A stretch of DNA of 22,256 bases from DATJZG01 sp035499295 (GCA_035499295.1 DATJZG010000057.1:1-22256); one strand, 5' to 3'. Shown: positions 1 through 7,234, counted from the first letter of the stretch. Notes: generated by a model not told the origin, from the letters alone. A program made the numbers and translations.

Positions 1-85
1 CGTGCCGTCCGCCCGCGGCGCCCTTACACAATCACGGACGTCGTGCGAGGCCCTTGTGCAAGGGTGGCGCAGCCACGGAGGGCAT

Positions 86-142
86 ATGAAAGTCCGGGTT
101 GCGGTAGCCCTGTTTGCCGGCGCCGTATTCGGCGCCGCGTGA
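86..142 (+). CDS. Possible 18-residue hydrophobic micro-ORF
   Basis: An ATG at 86 follows a GGAGGG Shine-Dalgarno-like run at good spacing. It opens an 18-codon frame, MKVRVAVALFAGAVFGAA, that looks like a bare signal peptide: a basic start, a hydrophobic core and a small-residue end. The frame closes with TGA at 140-142, just after the 118-137 hairpin. Downstream lie a CCCC/GGGG hairpin and a T-run that could end a short transcript. It might be a leader peptide, a truncated secreted-protein gene or chance. No homologue is recognised. Confidence 0.2.
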   Translation: MKVRVAVALFAGAVFGAA

Positions 143-171
143 GACCGCCCCTGCGAGGGCAATGCTTCCCA

Positions 172-195
172 CCCCATCCGGGGCCTTATTTTTTT
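172..195 (+). terminator. Weak possible rho-independent terminator
   Basis: A 4-bp CCCC/GGGG stem with an ATCC loop (172-183) is followed by CCTTA and seven consecutive T (189-195) on the plus strand. The stem is short, so this is only a candidate end for a small plus-strand transcript arising within the first 170 bases. Confidence 0.25.
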
Positions 196-235
196 CACCT
201 CGGCTTTCACCTTGGCGCCCTCGGCGACCCGAAGC

Positions 236-285
236 CAAAGAAAAGAGGCGGTGAGAATTTCTCTCAACCGCCTATAATTTTTTAG
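236..285. terminator. Bidirectional intrinsic terminator after tRNA-Val
   Basis: An inverted repeat, AGGCGGT at 246-252 with ACCGCCT at 267-273, encloses further pairing GAGA/TCTC around a short loop. On the minus strand it is followed by a T-rich run (CTTTTCTTT), as expected for the end of the tRNA-Val transcript. On the plus strand it is followed by ATAATTTTTT. Both directions therefore have a hairpin plus a U-tract. Confidence 0.7.
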
Positions 286-295
286 CTTTTCGGGA

Positions 296-367
296 TGGGC
301 GCAGCAGGTCTCGAACCTGCGACCCCCGCCGTGTGAAGGCGGTGCTCTACCACTGAGCTATGCGCCC
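296..367 (-). tRNA. tRNA-Val (anticodon CAC)
   Basis: The reverse complement folds as a complete cloverleaf. The acceptor stem is GGGCGCA paired with TGCGCCC. The D arm is GCTC-AGTGGTA-GAGC and the anticodon stem is CCGCC/GGCGG with loop TTCACAC, giving anticodon CAC (reads GUG, Val). The T arm is GCAGG-TTCGAGA-CCTGC and the discriminator base is A. CCA is not encoded. GUG is a heavily used Val codon in such a GC-rich genome. A sigma70-type promoter lies just upstream and a hairpin terminator just downstream, so it looks like a monocistronic unit. Confidence 0.95.
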
Positions 368-389
368 CTGAAACCTTGAGCGGCCGCGG

Positions 390-418
390 AGTATGCCCGC
401 GGGGTTGCATGGTGTCAA
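390..418 (-). promoter_or_regulatory. Sigma70 promoter of tRNA-Val
   Basis: On the minus strand a perfect -35 box TTGACA (413-418) is separated by exactly 17 bases from CATACT (390-395), a 4-of-6 match to the -10 consensus. The expected start is around 383, about 16 bases before the tRNA 5' end at 367. This is the clearest housekeeping promoter in the window. Confidence 0.75.
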
Positions 419-421
419 ACG

Positions 422-441
422 CTTCCCGGGGCCTTCGGGAG
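422..441 (-). terminator. Weak hairpin after the Hsp70-SCP2-phasin operon
   Basis: A TCCCG/CGGGA stem with a 7-base loop lies directly after the stop codon of the phasin-like gene and before the tRNA promoter. There is no T-tract, so as an intrinsic terminator it is doubtful. It may be a rho-dependent 3' end or chance in GC-rich DNA. Confidence 0.25.
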
Positions 442-444
442 CCG

Positions 445-765
445 TCAGGGCGCCTCGCCGCCGTCGTCGTCCGGGGAGGCCTCGCCGCCGCGCTCGACCT
501 CGCGGGAGAGGTCGCGGATCTTGCGCTTGAGCCGCGCCATCTGCCGGGCGACGTCCTCGTAGTCGGCCTTCGCCGGCAGCCCGACAGCGCGCAGGACCCT
601 CTCCTGCACCTCGCCGATTCGCCTCCGGCTCTTCTGGGCAACACCGACGGCGGCGGCGAGCGCTTCCTGCCCCCGCGGGTCGTCGAGGACGACCTTCACG
701 GCCTTTCCAGCCAGGCGCACGCCCTGCTCGATGAAGGCACCGGCGATTCCCTTTCGCTCCCTCAT
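445..765 (-). CDS. Phasin-like small helical protein
   Basis: This 106-residue protein has an N-terminal amphipathic part (GAFIEQGVRLAGKAVK), a central segment rich in Ala and Arg, and the sequence VLRAVGLPAKADYEDVARQM leading into a charged coiled coil (about residues 65-92). The tail is acidic and rich in Asp, Glu and Gly. The 'LGLP + helix + coiled coil' arrangement resembles the C-terminal half of PhaF/PhaI-type polyhydroxyalkanoate phasins, so a granule- or lipid-surface role is possible. The match is by pattern only. The ATG at 765 overlaps the TGA of the SCP2-like gene (ATGA), so the two are translationally coupled. It is the last gene of the Hsp70 operon. Confidence 0.6.
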   Translation of the reverse strand: MRERKGIAGAFIEQGVRLAGKAVKVVLDDPRGQEALAAAVGVAQKSRRRIGEVQERVLRAVGLPAKADYEDVARQMARLKRKIRDLSREVERGGEASPDDDGGEAP

Positions 766-1190
766 GGCCGGACCTCGTCGGGAAACTCCGTCGCCACCTG
801 CCGAAGCACCGAGTCCACGATGTAACGGTAGGACGCCCTGCGCACGAGCCCCTCGAGGTCGCCCTTCACCCGCACCCGTCCCGACAGGGCCGCTTCCACG
901 GGGTCGGCCTCGCCCCTCACGAGCTGCTTCCAGAGCCGGTAGGGAGCGCGCACCACATATGCGGGCCCGAGCTCCAGGATCTCGTCCTCGTCCTCGAGCA
1001 GGCGCCACTCGGCGATCCGGCCGTTCTCCTGCCTTCCCCAGGCCGCCACGTTCCGGCGGAACGCCGGGGGATCGGCCTCGACCACGGCGGCCAGGTCGGC
1101 TCCGAGCCCCTCGAGCGCGCGCGGCAGGTCCGGATGGCGGTTCACGGCGTCCGCCAGAGCCGCCAGCCACTGTCGCGACGCGAAGCGCAT
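762..1190 (-). CDS. SCP2-like sterol/lipid-binding domain protein
   Basis: A 142-residue single-domain protein without signal peptide or membrane segment. The order of elements fits an SCP2-type lipid-binding fold: an N-terminal helix (WLAALADAVNRHPDLPRALE), strands with GRIAEWRLLEDEDEILELG, and a later block DPVEAALSGRVRVKGDLEGLVRR, which resembles the SCP2 'dGdl' strand followed by a helix. SCP2 proteins bind fatty acyl or sterol-like lipids in a hydrophobic tunnel. The gene starts 3 nt after the Hsp70 stop codon, with GGAG about 8 nt upstream of its ATG. Its stop overlaps the next start. A role handing lipid to the phasin-like partner is inference. Confidence 0.65.
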   Translation of the reverse strand: MRFASRQWLAALADAVNRHPDLPRALEGLGADLAAVVEADPPAFRRNVAAWGRQENGRIAEWRLLEDEDEILELGPAYVVRAPYRLWKQLVRGEADPVEAALSGRVRVKGDLEGLVRRASYRYIVDSVLRQVATEFPDEVRP

Positions 1191-1193
1191 CCT

Positions 1194-2801
1194 CTAACTC
1201 CGCTTGAGCCAGCCGAAGAGGCCGCCGCGCCTCGGCTCGGGCAGGGTCCGCCCGTCTCGCCCCGGAGCCGACTCGGCGAGGGCGCGGCGCACCGCCTCGG
1301 GGGTGTCGCGGGTGGCGAAGTCCACCTCCACCATGCCCCGCTGCGGGTCGTCGAAGCTGACCCGCAGCAGGCACTCCTCGTCGAGCTTGAAGTCGATGCG
1401 CCGCCCGGTCGCCGCCGCCGGGAGGCGCAGCGACCCGAGGAACTCGTCGTCCACGATCTGGTCGCTGTCGCCCTGGTAGATGTCGATCTCGATGGGCTTT
1501 CCGGGCTCCCGGGGCGGCGGCAGCCGGAAGCTCCGCGTGGCGGGGATGGGCTGGTTCTTCTCGAGGACGCGGCGGAAGCGGTCGTTCGGCGCCGCGATCC
1601 CGATGGGCATGGAGAGGACGTCCACCAGGGTGACTGAGTCGATGCTGTCGAGGGAGTCCCCGAGGAGAGCGGCTCCGAGCGCCACGCACTCGTCGGGGTG
1701 GACCCCCTTGCGGGCCGGCCGCCCAAAGTGCTCCCGGATTCGGTCCTGGACGAGGGGCATGCGGCTCTGACCGCCCACCAGGATGACCTCGTCCACGTCC
1801 TGGGGCCGGATGCCCTTCTCGACGAGCACCCGGTCGCAGAGCTCGAAAGTGCGGTCCACCAGGTCGCTCGTCAGGTCGTTCAGCTGCAGCCGGGAGAGCG
1901 ACAGCCGGAGGTCGACCGGCTTCCCCTTGCGCTCCTCGATGTAGGGGAGGTCGAGGGCGGTGTTGGGGATGAGGGAGAGGTCGATCTTGGCCGCCTCCGC
2001 GGCCTTCTTCACCCGCTGCATGGCGATGGGGGACTGGGCCAGGTCCAGCTTGTGCTCGCGCCAGAACTCGTCGAGCGCGTAGTCGATGATGCGGTTGTCG
2101 AAATCCACCCCGCCGAGGAAGGTGTCGCCCCCCGTGGCCAGCACCTCGAAGACGTTGTGCTGCAGCTGCAGCACCGAGACGTCGAAGGTGCCGCCGCCCA
2201 GGTCGTAGACCAGGATCTTTTGGTCGAGCCCCCGGTTGAAGCCGTATGCCAGTGCGGCCGCGGTGGGCTCGTTGACGATGCGCTTCACCTCGAAGCCGGC
2301 GTAGCGCCCCGCCTCCTTCACCGCCTGGCGCTGGCTGTCGTTGTAGTAGGCGGGCACCGAGATGATGGCCTCGGGGACCTCCTTCTCCAGGAAGGCCTCG
2401 GCGATCTTCTTCACGTGCGCGAGCACCATCCCCGAGATCTGAGGCAGGGTGTAGACGCGGCTCCCGAGCGAGACGGCGGCCTCGCCCTGCGGACCCTCGA
2501 CGATGTCGTAGGAGTAGTAGGAGCGCAGGTCCTGGACGACCCTCGAGTGGAACTTGCGCCCGATGAGGCGCTTCGCCCCGTAGATGGTGTTGGTGGGGTT
2601 GGTGAGGAGCTGGTCCTTGGCAGCCCCTCCCACCAGGAACTCTCCCCGATCGGCGAGCGCGACGACGCTCGGGAGGATGAGGCTTCCCTTGTCGGTCGGG
2701 ACCACCCGCGGAATGCGGTTGCGAACGTGCGCCACGCACGTATTGGTGGTTCCGAGGTCGATCCCGATGATGGGCTTGTCGCGGCCGGGGGTCGCGGACA
2801 T
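1194..2801 (-). CDS. Hsp70 (DnaK-family) chaperone lacking the lid domain
   Basis: A 535-residue Hsp70. The nucleotide-binding domain is complete: phosphate-1 motif IGIDLGTTNT (residues 12-21), VPAYYNDSQR (149-158), phosphate-2 DLGGGTFDVSV (200-210) and adenosine motif VGGQSRMP (342-349). From about residue 391 a beta substrate-binding domain follows, recognisable by YQGDSDQIVDDEFLGSL, but its start (VDVLSMPIGI) departs from the DnaK sequence VDVTPLSLGIE. The alpha-helical lid and the EEVD-like or disordered tail of DnaK (about 610-640 residues) are missing. The protein ends in a short Arg-rich tail, GGLFGWLKRS. No DnaJ or GrpE gene is near. It is thus a specialised Hsp70 paralogue rather than the housekeeping DnaK. 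An AAGGGGGGG run abuts the ATG. It is the first gene of a three-gene operon with the SCP2-like and phasin-like genes. Confidence 0.93.
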   Translation of the reverse strand: MSATPGRDKPIIGIDLGTTNTCVAHVRNRIPRVVPTDKGSLILPSVVALADRGEFLVGGAAKDQLLTNPTNTIYGAKRLIGRKFHSRVVQDLRSYYSYDIVEGPQGEAAVSLGSRVYTLPQISGMVLAHVKKIAEAFLEKEVPEAIISVPAYYNDSQRQAVKEAGRYAGFEVKRIVNEPTAAALAYGFNRGLDQKILVYDLGGGTFDVSVLQLQHNVFEVLATGGDTFLGGVDFDNRIIDYALDEFWREHKLDLAQSPIAMQRVKKAAEAAKIDLSLIPNTALDLPYIEERKGKPVDLRLSLSRLQLNDLTSDLVDRTFELCDRVLVEKGIRPQDVDEVILVGGQSRMPLVQDRIREHFGRPARKGVHPDECVALGAALLGDSLDSIDSVTLVDVLSMPIGIAAPNDRFRRVLEKNQPIPATRSFRLPPPREPGKPIEIDIYQGDSDQIVDDEFLGSLRLPAAATGRRIDFKLDEECLLRVSFDDPQRGMVEVDFATRDTPEAVRRALAESAPGRDGRTLPEPRRGGLFGWLKRS

Positions 2802-2869
2802 CCCCCCCCTTCTAGCACAGGGCGTCCGTCACTTCGCCTTTTGGAGCCCGTGCGCGGATGTGCGCCAAG

Positions 2870-5002
2870 TCAGGAGGAGAGGTCCCCGTCTCCCTCCCCC
2901 TCCGCGTCCGGCTCCGCCCGGGCCCCGAAGAGGGCGGGGAGCGCCATCGCCGCGAGAGCGGAGCTGGAGCGCCCCGCCAGTTCCAGGACCGGCGCGCCCG
3001 CACCCTCCTCGAGCTGCCAGCGCTCGTAGACCGCCGGCTCGCCGGGCAGTTCCTCGATGAAACGGGACGCCTTCAGGACTACGCGCTCCCGATCGCGCGG
3101 CGCCGCCACGAGCGGGTAGCAGAGGCCGAGTTCGTCCTTGGCTCGGGTGCAGGCCACGTAGAAGAGGCGCCGCTCCTCCTCCTCCCCATCCGGGTCTCGC
3201 AGCGCCTGCGCGCTCGGGAAGCGGCCGTCGGCGAGCCAGATCACGAACACCGCCCTCCACTCCAGCCCCTTCGCCTGGTGCACGCTCGAGAGCACCATCT
3301 TCTCGTCGGGCTCCTCGGCCTCGGCAACGGTCTCCGCCGTGAGCTCGGTGAGGAGGGAGATCTCCGCGAGGAACGCCTCGGCGTCCTCGTAGCCGCGCGC
3401 GTACTCGGCGAGTTGGCGAACGTCCTCGAGGCGCGATTCCGCGTTCACGAAGGCGGCGCGGAGGTACTCCTCGTAGCCGCCCTCGAGCACCCGGTCGATG
3501 CACTCGCCCGGCAGGTCCTTCGTGGGAGGGCGGGCGAGCGACCGCAGCAGCTCGGCGGTGCGCCGGTATCCCTCGCGCCCCTTCGGAGGCACCTGCGCCG
3601 CCACGTCCGGGGAGAGGAGCTCGCCGACCTCGCCCTGGCCGCCCCGGCGCCGCGCCGAGAGCGCGCTCCACACCGAGTCGGCGGTCATGCTGCCGATGCC
3701 CGGGGCGAGCTTGAGGAGTCGCTTCAGGGCGAGCTCGTCGCCCGGGTTGTGGAGGAAGCGGAGGTACGCGAGCACGTCCTTCACGTGGGCCGCCTCGAAG
3801 AAGCGAACCCCGCTGCGGACCACGAAGGGGATGCCGCGGCGCGCCAGCTCGAACTGGACCTCCATGGAGTGGTGGTGCGCCCGGTAGAGGATGGCGATCT
3901 CCGAGAGGGGGAAGCCCTCGTCACGCAGCTCCAGCACCCGCTGAGCCACGAAGGCCGCCTGCTGCTCGACGTCGCGGCAGGGGACGAGGCCTGGCAGCAC
4001 CCCCGCGGGCCGGACGCTCCGCAGCTCCTTCGCGAACTGCTTCAGGTTGTAGGCGATGGAAGCATTGGCGAGCGCCACGATCTCCGGCGTCGAGCGATAG
4101 TTGACGGTGAGGTGGAATCGGGTCGCGTCGGGGTAGCGCTTCTCGAACTCCAGGATGTTCGCGAAGTGCGCCCCGCGGAAGGAGTAGATGCTCTGGGCGT
4201 CGTCCCCGACCACGCACAGGTTTCGGTGGGCGGAGGCGACGAGGTCCACCACGTCGCCCTGCAGGCGGTTCGTGTCCTGGTACTCGTCGACGAGGACGTG
4301 GCGGAAGCGCTCGGCGAGGGCGGCCCGGACCGGTTCGTGCTCCACGAGCAGGATCTTCCAGTTGAGGAGCAGGTCGTCGAAGTCCATGGCGTTCATGGAC
4401 TGCTTGCGCTCGGCGTACCGCCGCGCCACCCGGAGGGCGTCGTCGATGAGGGGCGCGAACTGCGGTCGCCGCTCGACGAGCACGTCGGCGAGTGGGGTCT
4501 GGGTGTTCACCGCCATGGAGACGAGGTCGAGGAGCACGTCGGCCTTGGGGAACCTCCTCGCCCCCACCGAAAGCCCGCAGTCGGCGATGGCGGCGCCCAT
4601 CACGTCGCGCGAGTCCTCGCGGTCGAGGATGGAGTAGCCGCGCTCGTAGCCGAGTAGCTCGCCATGCTCCCGGAGCACCCGGTGGGCGACGTGGTGGAAG
4701 GTCCCGCCCCAGATGGAGCGGGTGTCCACCCGGGCCACCTCCTCCACCCGGCGCAGCATCTCGCGCGCCGCCTTGTTCGTGAAGGTGAGGAGCAAGAGCC
4801 CCTCGGGACCAAGCCCGCCGTGGAGGAGGCGCGAGACCCGCCAGGTGAGCGTCCTCGTCTTGCCCGAGCCCGCCCCGGCGATGACGAGGAGCGGCCCGTC
4901 GCCCGCCTCCACGACGGCGAGCTGCTCCTCGTTCAGCTGGCCGCCCGCGTCGAACGGCCGCCCGGCTCCGGCGGCCGAGCGCAGCTGGTAGCGGCGCGAC
5001 AT
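2870..5002 (-). CDS. UvrD/Rep/PcrA-family superfamily 1 DNA helicase
   Basis: A 710-residue 3'-5' DNA helicase. All SF1A motifs are visible: Q-motif LNEEQLAVV (about 23-31), Walker A GAGSGKT (43-49), motif Ia TFTNKAA (73-79), motif II VDEYQDT (238-244), motif III GDDAQSIYSFRGA (266-278), motif IV NYRST (301-305), motif V VHQAKGLEW (574-582) and motif VI FYVACTRAKDEL (613-624). The C-terminal tail after motif VI is short (about 85 residues) and ends acidic, without the Tudor-like tail typical of PcrA/UvrD. I therefore do not assign uvrD or pcrA specifically. Such proteins unwind DNA in repair or restart. The gene starts with ATG at 5002, 101 bp from a divergent lipoprotein gene. The Hsp70 operon follows 68 bp downstream. 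Confidence 0.93.
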   Translation of the reverse strand: MSRRYQLRSAAGAGRPFDAGGQLNEEQLAVVEAGDGPLLVIAGAGSGKTRTLTWRVSRLLHGGLGPEGLLLLTFTNKAAREMLRRVEEVARVDTRSIWGGTFHHVAHRVLREHGELLGYERGYSILDREDSRDVMGAAIADCGLSVGARRFPKADVLLDLVSMAVNTQTPLADVLVERRPQFAPLIDDALRVARRYAERKQSMNAMDFDDLLLNWKILLVEHEPVRAALAERFRHVLVDEYQDTNRLQGDVVDLVASAHRNLCVVGDDAQSIYSFRGAHFANILEFEKRYPDATRFHLTVNYRSTPEIVALANASIAYNLKQFAKELRSVRPAGVLPGLVPCRDVEQQAAFVAQRVLELRDEGFPLSEIAILYRAHHHSMEVQFELARRGIPFVVRSGVRFFEAAHVKDVLAYLRFLHNPGDELALKRLLKLAPGIGSMTADSVWSALSARRRGGQGEVGELLSPDVAAQVPPKGREGYRRTAELLRSLARPPTKDLPGECIDRVLEGGYEEYLRAAFVNAESRLEDVRQLAEYARGYEDAEAFLAEISLLTELTAETVAEAEEPDEKMVLSSVHQAKGLEWRAVFVIWLADGRFPSAQALRDPDGEEEERRLFYVACTRAKDELGLCYPLVAAPRDRERVVLKASRFIEELPGEPAVYERWQLEEGAGAPVLELAGRSSSALAAMALPALFGARAEPDAEGEGDGDLSS

Positions 5003-5051
5003 GGGGAGGAGACCCTACCAGGGAGCTCGGACACACGATGTGCGCTGAAGT

Positions 5052-5075
5052 CGTCCAGAGTGCGATAACTGGACG
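5052..5075. promoter_or_regulatory. Operator-like inverted repeat in divergent promoter region
   Basis: Perfect 7-bp arms CGTCCAG (5052-5058) and CTGGACG (5069-5075) flank a 10-base AT-richer spacer. It is the only such repeat in the 101-bp gap between the helicase (minus) and the NlpC/P60 lipoprotein (plus). The spacer includes GCGATAAC, which could be a -10 element for the plus-strand gene. The geometry suits a dimeric regulator covering a promoter. No regulator is identified. Confidence 0.35.
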
Positions 5076-5103
5076 GACGCTCCGCGGGGGCTAGAGTGGC
5101 CCC

Positions 5104-5754
5104 ATGGCGGTACCCCCGTCGCGCTGGCTCGTTCTCCTCGCCCTCGCCCTCGGCGAGGGCTGCACGAGCTCGGCCGGGCCCCGCCGGACCCTGCCCCCGC
5201 CGTCCGGCGATGGCTGGGTCGGCTCCCGCTATTTGCGCGCTGCCGACCCAGCCCTCGCTTCGGCGACCGACTCCCCTCCCGAGGCACGCCGCGCGGTGGA
5301 CGCGGCCGAGTCCCTGGTGGGGCACCGGTCCATCGTCCTCGACGGCCGCGACTACGGACCCGATTGCTCCGCCCTCGTCCGCGCCGCCTACGAGCACGCC
5401 GGCCACCCGCTTCCCGCGGCGGCGCGGGACGCCGCTTCCCTGCACGCGGTGGCAGAGCGCCGCGGCTCGCTGCACCCCTTGACGCGCTGTGCTCCGGGCG
5501 ACCTCTTGTTCCTCGCCGACCGGCCCGGGGGACCCGCGGTGCACGTGGGGCTCGTCGCCAAGGTGGAGCCGGACGGCACCGCCATCGTGCTGCACCGGCT
5601 CGCTCGTGGGGTGGCTCGCGTGCGGGTGAACCTCGGCTACCCCAACCAGATCGCCGATCCCGCGACCGGGCGCCGTCTCAACGACACCCTCCTCGCTGGA
5701 TCGAGCGCCCTGCCGGCCGGGAGCCTGGTCGTCGGCGTCGCGAGCGCCCCCTAG
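5104..5754 (+). CDS. NlpC/P60-like lipoprotein (putative peptidoglycan endopeptidase)
   Basis: A 216-residue lipoprotein. Residues 1-20 form a short signal peptide ending in lipobox LGEGC, with lipidated Cys20. The catalytic domain follows: YGPDCSALVRAAYEHAG carries the nucleophile Cys88 in the family's D-C-S motif. PGDLLFL (131-137) is the typical structural block, HVGLV holds His147, and IVLH supplies a possible third residue, His164. NlpC/P60 enzymes cut D-gamma-glutamyl-diaminopimelate or related bonds in wall peptides, so the likely site of action is the periplasmic face of the envelope. Only a weak SD precedes the ATG. The gene converges on the zinc-ribbon gene, with 22 bp between the stop codons. 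Confidence 0.85.
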   Translation: MAVPPSRWLVLLALALGEGCTSSAGPRRTLPPPSGDGWVGSRYLRAADPALASATDSPPEARRAVDAAESLVGHRSIVLDGRDYGPDCSALVRAAYEHAGHPLPAAARDAASLHAVAERRGSLHPLTRCAPGDLLFLADRPGGPAVHVGLVAKVEPDGTAIVLHRLARGVARVRVNLGYPNQIADPATGRRLNDTLLAGSSALPAGSLVVGVASAP

Positions 5755-5776
5755 GCTCGAGCCCTCCACCCCGCCT

Positions 5777-7051
5777 TCACGGCTTCGCCCGCAGCCGCGG
5801 CAGGTGCCCCGTCTTTCGCGGCGGAGGCGCCGCCGCAGTCGAGGGAGCCGCGGTCACCGCGACCGGAGGAGGGGCGAGGATCTGGGCCTTGAGCGCCTTG
5901 GCGCGCTCGTGCACCACGTTCGTCGCCAGGATCCCGTCGAGGACGGTCACCGCCTCGTCGCGCCGGCCCGCCGCGACGAGAGCCCGCGCGAGGGACATCC
6001 GCCCCCGGAGCATCTCCGGGTGCGCCGCCGCCAGGCGCTCCAGAGCGACGACCGCGTCCTCCCCGCTGGGTGCGGCACCGCGGCGGCGCGACCCGGCGGT
6101 GGCGAGCGCGAACGCGATCCAGGGGTCGTCGCTTCCGCGGCCGGCCGCCTGCTCCGCCCGCTCGAACTCTCCCTCGAGTGCATAGTAGAGGGCGAGCGCG
6201 CGCTCGACCTCCACCTCCGGCGACCTCCCGCGCGCGAGCGGCCGCAGGAGTGCGAGGGCCTCCTCGCGCAGCGCGCGCGAGCGCGCCCGCATGGGTTGCG
6301 ACTCGGCCTGCGCGGCGCGCATGCGCGAGACGACCTGGGCCTGGCGCGCCTCCCACCCGGGCGAGCGCTCCGACTCCTCGCGCACCCGCTCGGCGTCGAG
6401 TGCCCGGAAGCGGTCCTCCGGCGGGCGCGCCTCCTCGGCCGCGTCGTCGGAGAGCAGCAGGAGCGCCAAGGCCTCGTCCGCCCTCGCCGCCGAGTAGCCC
6501 GGATCGGCGGTGGCCGAGGCTGCGAGCTTCGACACCGCGGCGTCCAGGCTCGCGCGATCGTCGCGCAGGAGCAGGGCCTGCGCCTCGGCCCGGAGCGCCA
6601 GGGCGGCGGGATCGACCCGGCTGCGGAGGACGAGCCACGTCGCCCCGGCCGCCGCCGCCGCCAGCAGGGCGGCCGCCGGCAGCATCCAGGCGCGCTTGCG
6701 CCGAGCCCTCAGGCGGGTGGCAAGCCGGGACACCGTGGTGTCCCCTCGCGGGTCGCGGCCCGGCACGGCGGGGGGCGGCGTGACCGGGCGGGCCCGGGCC
6801 TCGGACGGCGTCACCGGGGCCTCTGCGCGAACGCGCGCGGCGGGGGCGGCCTCGCCCCGCGGGCGTGGCACCGCCGGGTCGAAGGGCGGCGCCGGCGGGG
6901 GATGCCCCAGCCAGGTCTTGTCGGCCGCTCCCGCCGGGAAGGCCCGGAACACGTGCTGGCAGCGCGTGCACTGCACCGAGGCGCCCGACGGCGGCAAGCG
7001 CGAGTCGTCCAATTCGTAGGTGGTCGAGCAGCGCTCGCACTGGATCCGCAC
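5777..7051 (-). CDS. MJ0042-type zinc-ribbon, single-TM, TPR-like protein
   Basis: A 424-residue protein. The N-terminus is a zinc ribbon with CxxC pairs at Cys5/Cys8 and Cys28/Cys31 (CERC and CTRC), as in the MJ0042/zinc_ribbon_5 family common in myxobacteria. A Pro/Arg/Ala-rich linker (about 45-115) follows, then a single transmembrane helix (about 121-142) preceded by RARRKR, so the N-terminus is probably cytoplasmic. The outer part is Ala/Glu/Arg-rich and helical, with repeated A-L-L/A-E-A patterns consistent with degenerate TPRs. The tail is rich in Pro and Ala. The start is GTG at 7051, with GGAGG about 7 bases upstream. The function is unknown; a scaffold or sensor linking cytoplasm to periplasm is inference. 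Confidence 0.8.
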   Translation of the reverse strand: MRIQCERCSTTYELDDSRLPPSGASVQCTRCQHVFRAFPAGAADKTWLGHPPPAPPFDPAVPRPRGEAAPAARVRAEAPVTPSEARARPVTPPPAVPGRDPRGDTTVSRLATRLRARRKRAWMLPAAALLAAAAAGATWLVLRSRVDPAALALRAEAQALLLRDDRASLDAAVSKLAASATADPGYSAARADEALALLLLSDDAAEEARPPEDRFRALDAERVREESERSPGWEARQAQVVSRMRAAQAESQPMRARSRALREEALALLRPLARGRSPEVEVERALALYYALEGEFERAEQAAGRGSDDPWIAFALATAGSRRRGAAPSGEDAVVALERLAAAHPEMLRGRMSLARALVAAGRRDEAVTVLDGILATNVVHERAKALKAQILAPPPVAVTAAPSTAAAPPPRKTGHLPRLRAKP

Positions 7052-7234
7052 GAAGGCCTCCGGGGGAGGAATGCGAGCCTAGCGTAGCGCGCCGCCGCAG
7101 GCTACCGCGCTCGGCCCTCTCCGACTGAGGGTGCGGCAGCTCGATCCGGTGGGCGGTCTGGCCGGCGAGCCTTCGTCGTGCCACGCTGGCGGGCACCCCG
7201 GGGTGGGACCGGCCCCGGCAAAGGACGGTGGACG
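7052..7234. promoter_or_regulatory. Divergent promoter region, zinc-ribbon gene / hutH
   Basis: This 183-bp gap must hold the promoters of two divergent genes. A good SD (AAGGA at 7221-7225) precedes the hutH ATG, and GGAGG precedes the zinc-ribbon GTG. I see no convincing -35/-10 pair and no obvious HutC operator. Confidence 0.35.

Larger units (their letters stand above)
1..240. other. Leading stretch without a recognised protein gene
   Basis: I recognise no protein family on either strand. The stretch looks less GC-rich than the rest of the window. It contains a perfect hairpin with 8-bp self-complementary arms around a TATT loop (118-137), a short GCCC/GGGC hairpin (147-160), a CCCC/GGGG hairpin (172-183) and a seven-T run (189-195). 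A tiny plus-strand ORF lies at 86-142. A 68-codon minus-strand frame also covers most of it but has no visible family signature. It lies immediately downstream of a tRNA gene, a common integration site, but I see no integrase or duplicated tRNA end. It could be an interspersed repeat or the remnant of an element; that is inference. Confidence 0.4.

Noticed and set aside
1..295. Integrated genomic island at the tRNA-Val 3' end
   Set aside because: The location is suggestive, but I see no integrase, no duplicated tRNA 3' sequence and no phage gene in the visible 295 bases.
445..2739. 764-codon frame joining the phasin-like protein to sequence opposite in frame to Hsp70 and SCP2
   Set aside because: Only its last 106 residues are protein-like; the rest is an out-of-frame reading of the Hsp70 and SCP2 genes. 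The true start is the ATG at 765.
5052..5075. LexA (SOS) box at the helicase promoter
   Set aside because: The inverted repeat has arms CCAG...CTGG rather than CTG...CAG in the LexA orientation, so it is reported only as an unidentified operator-like repeat.
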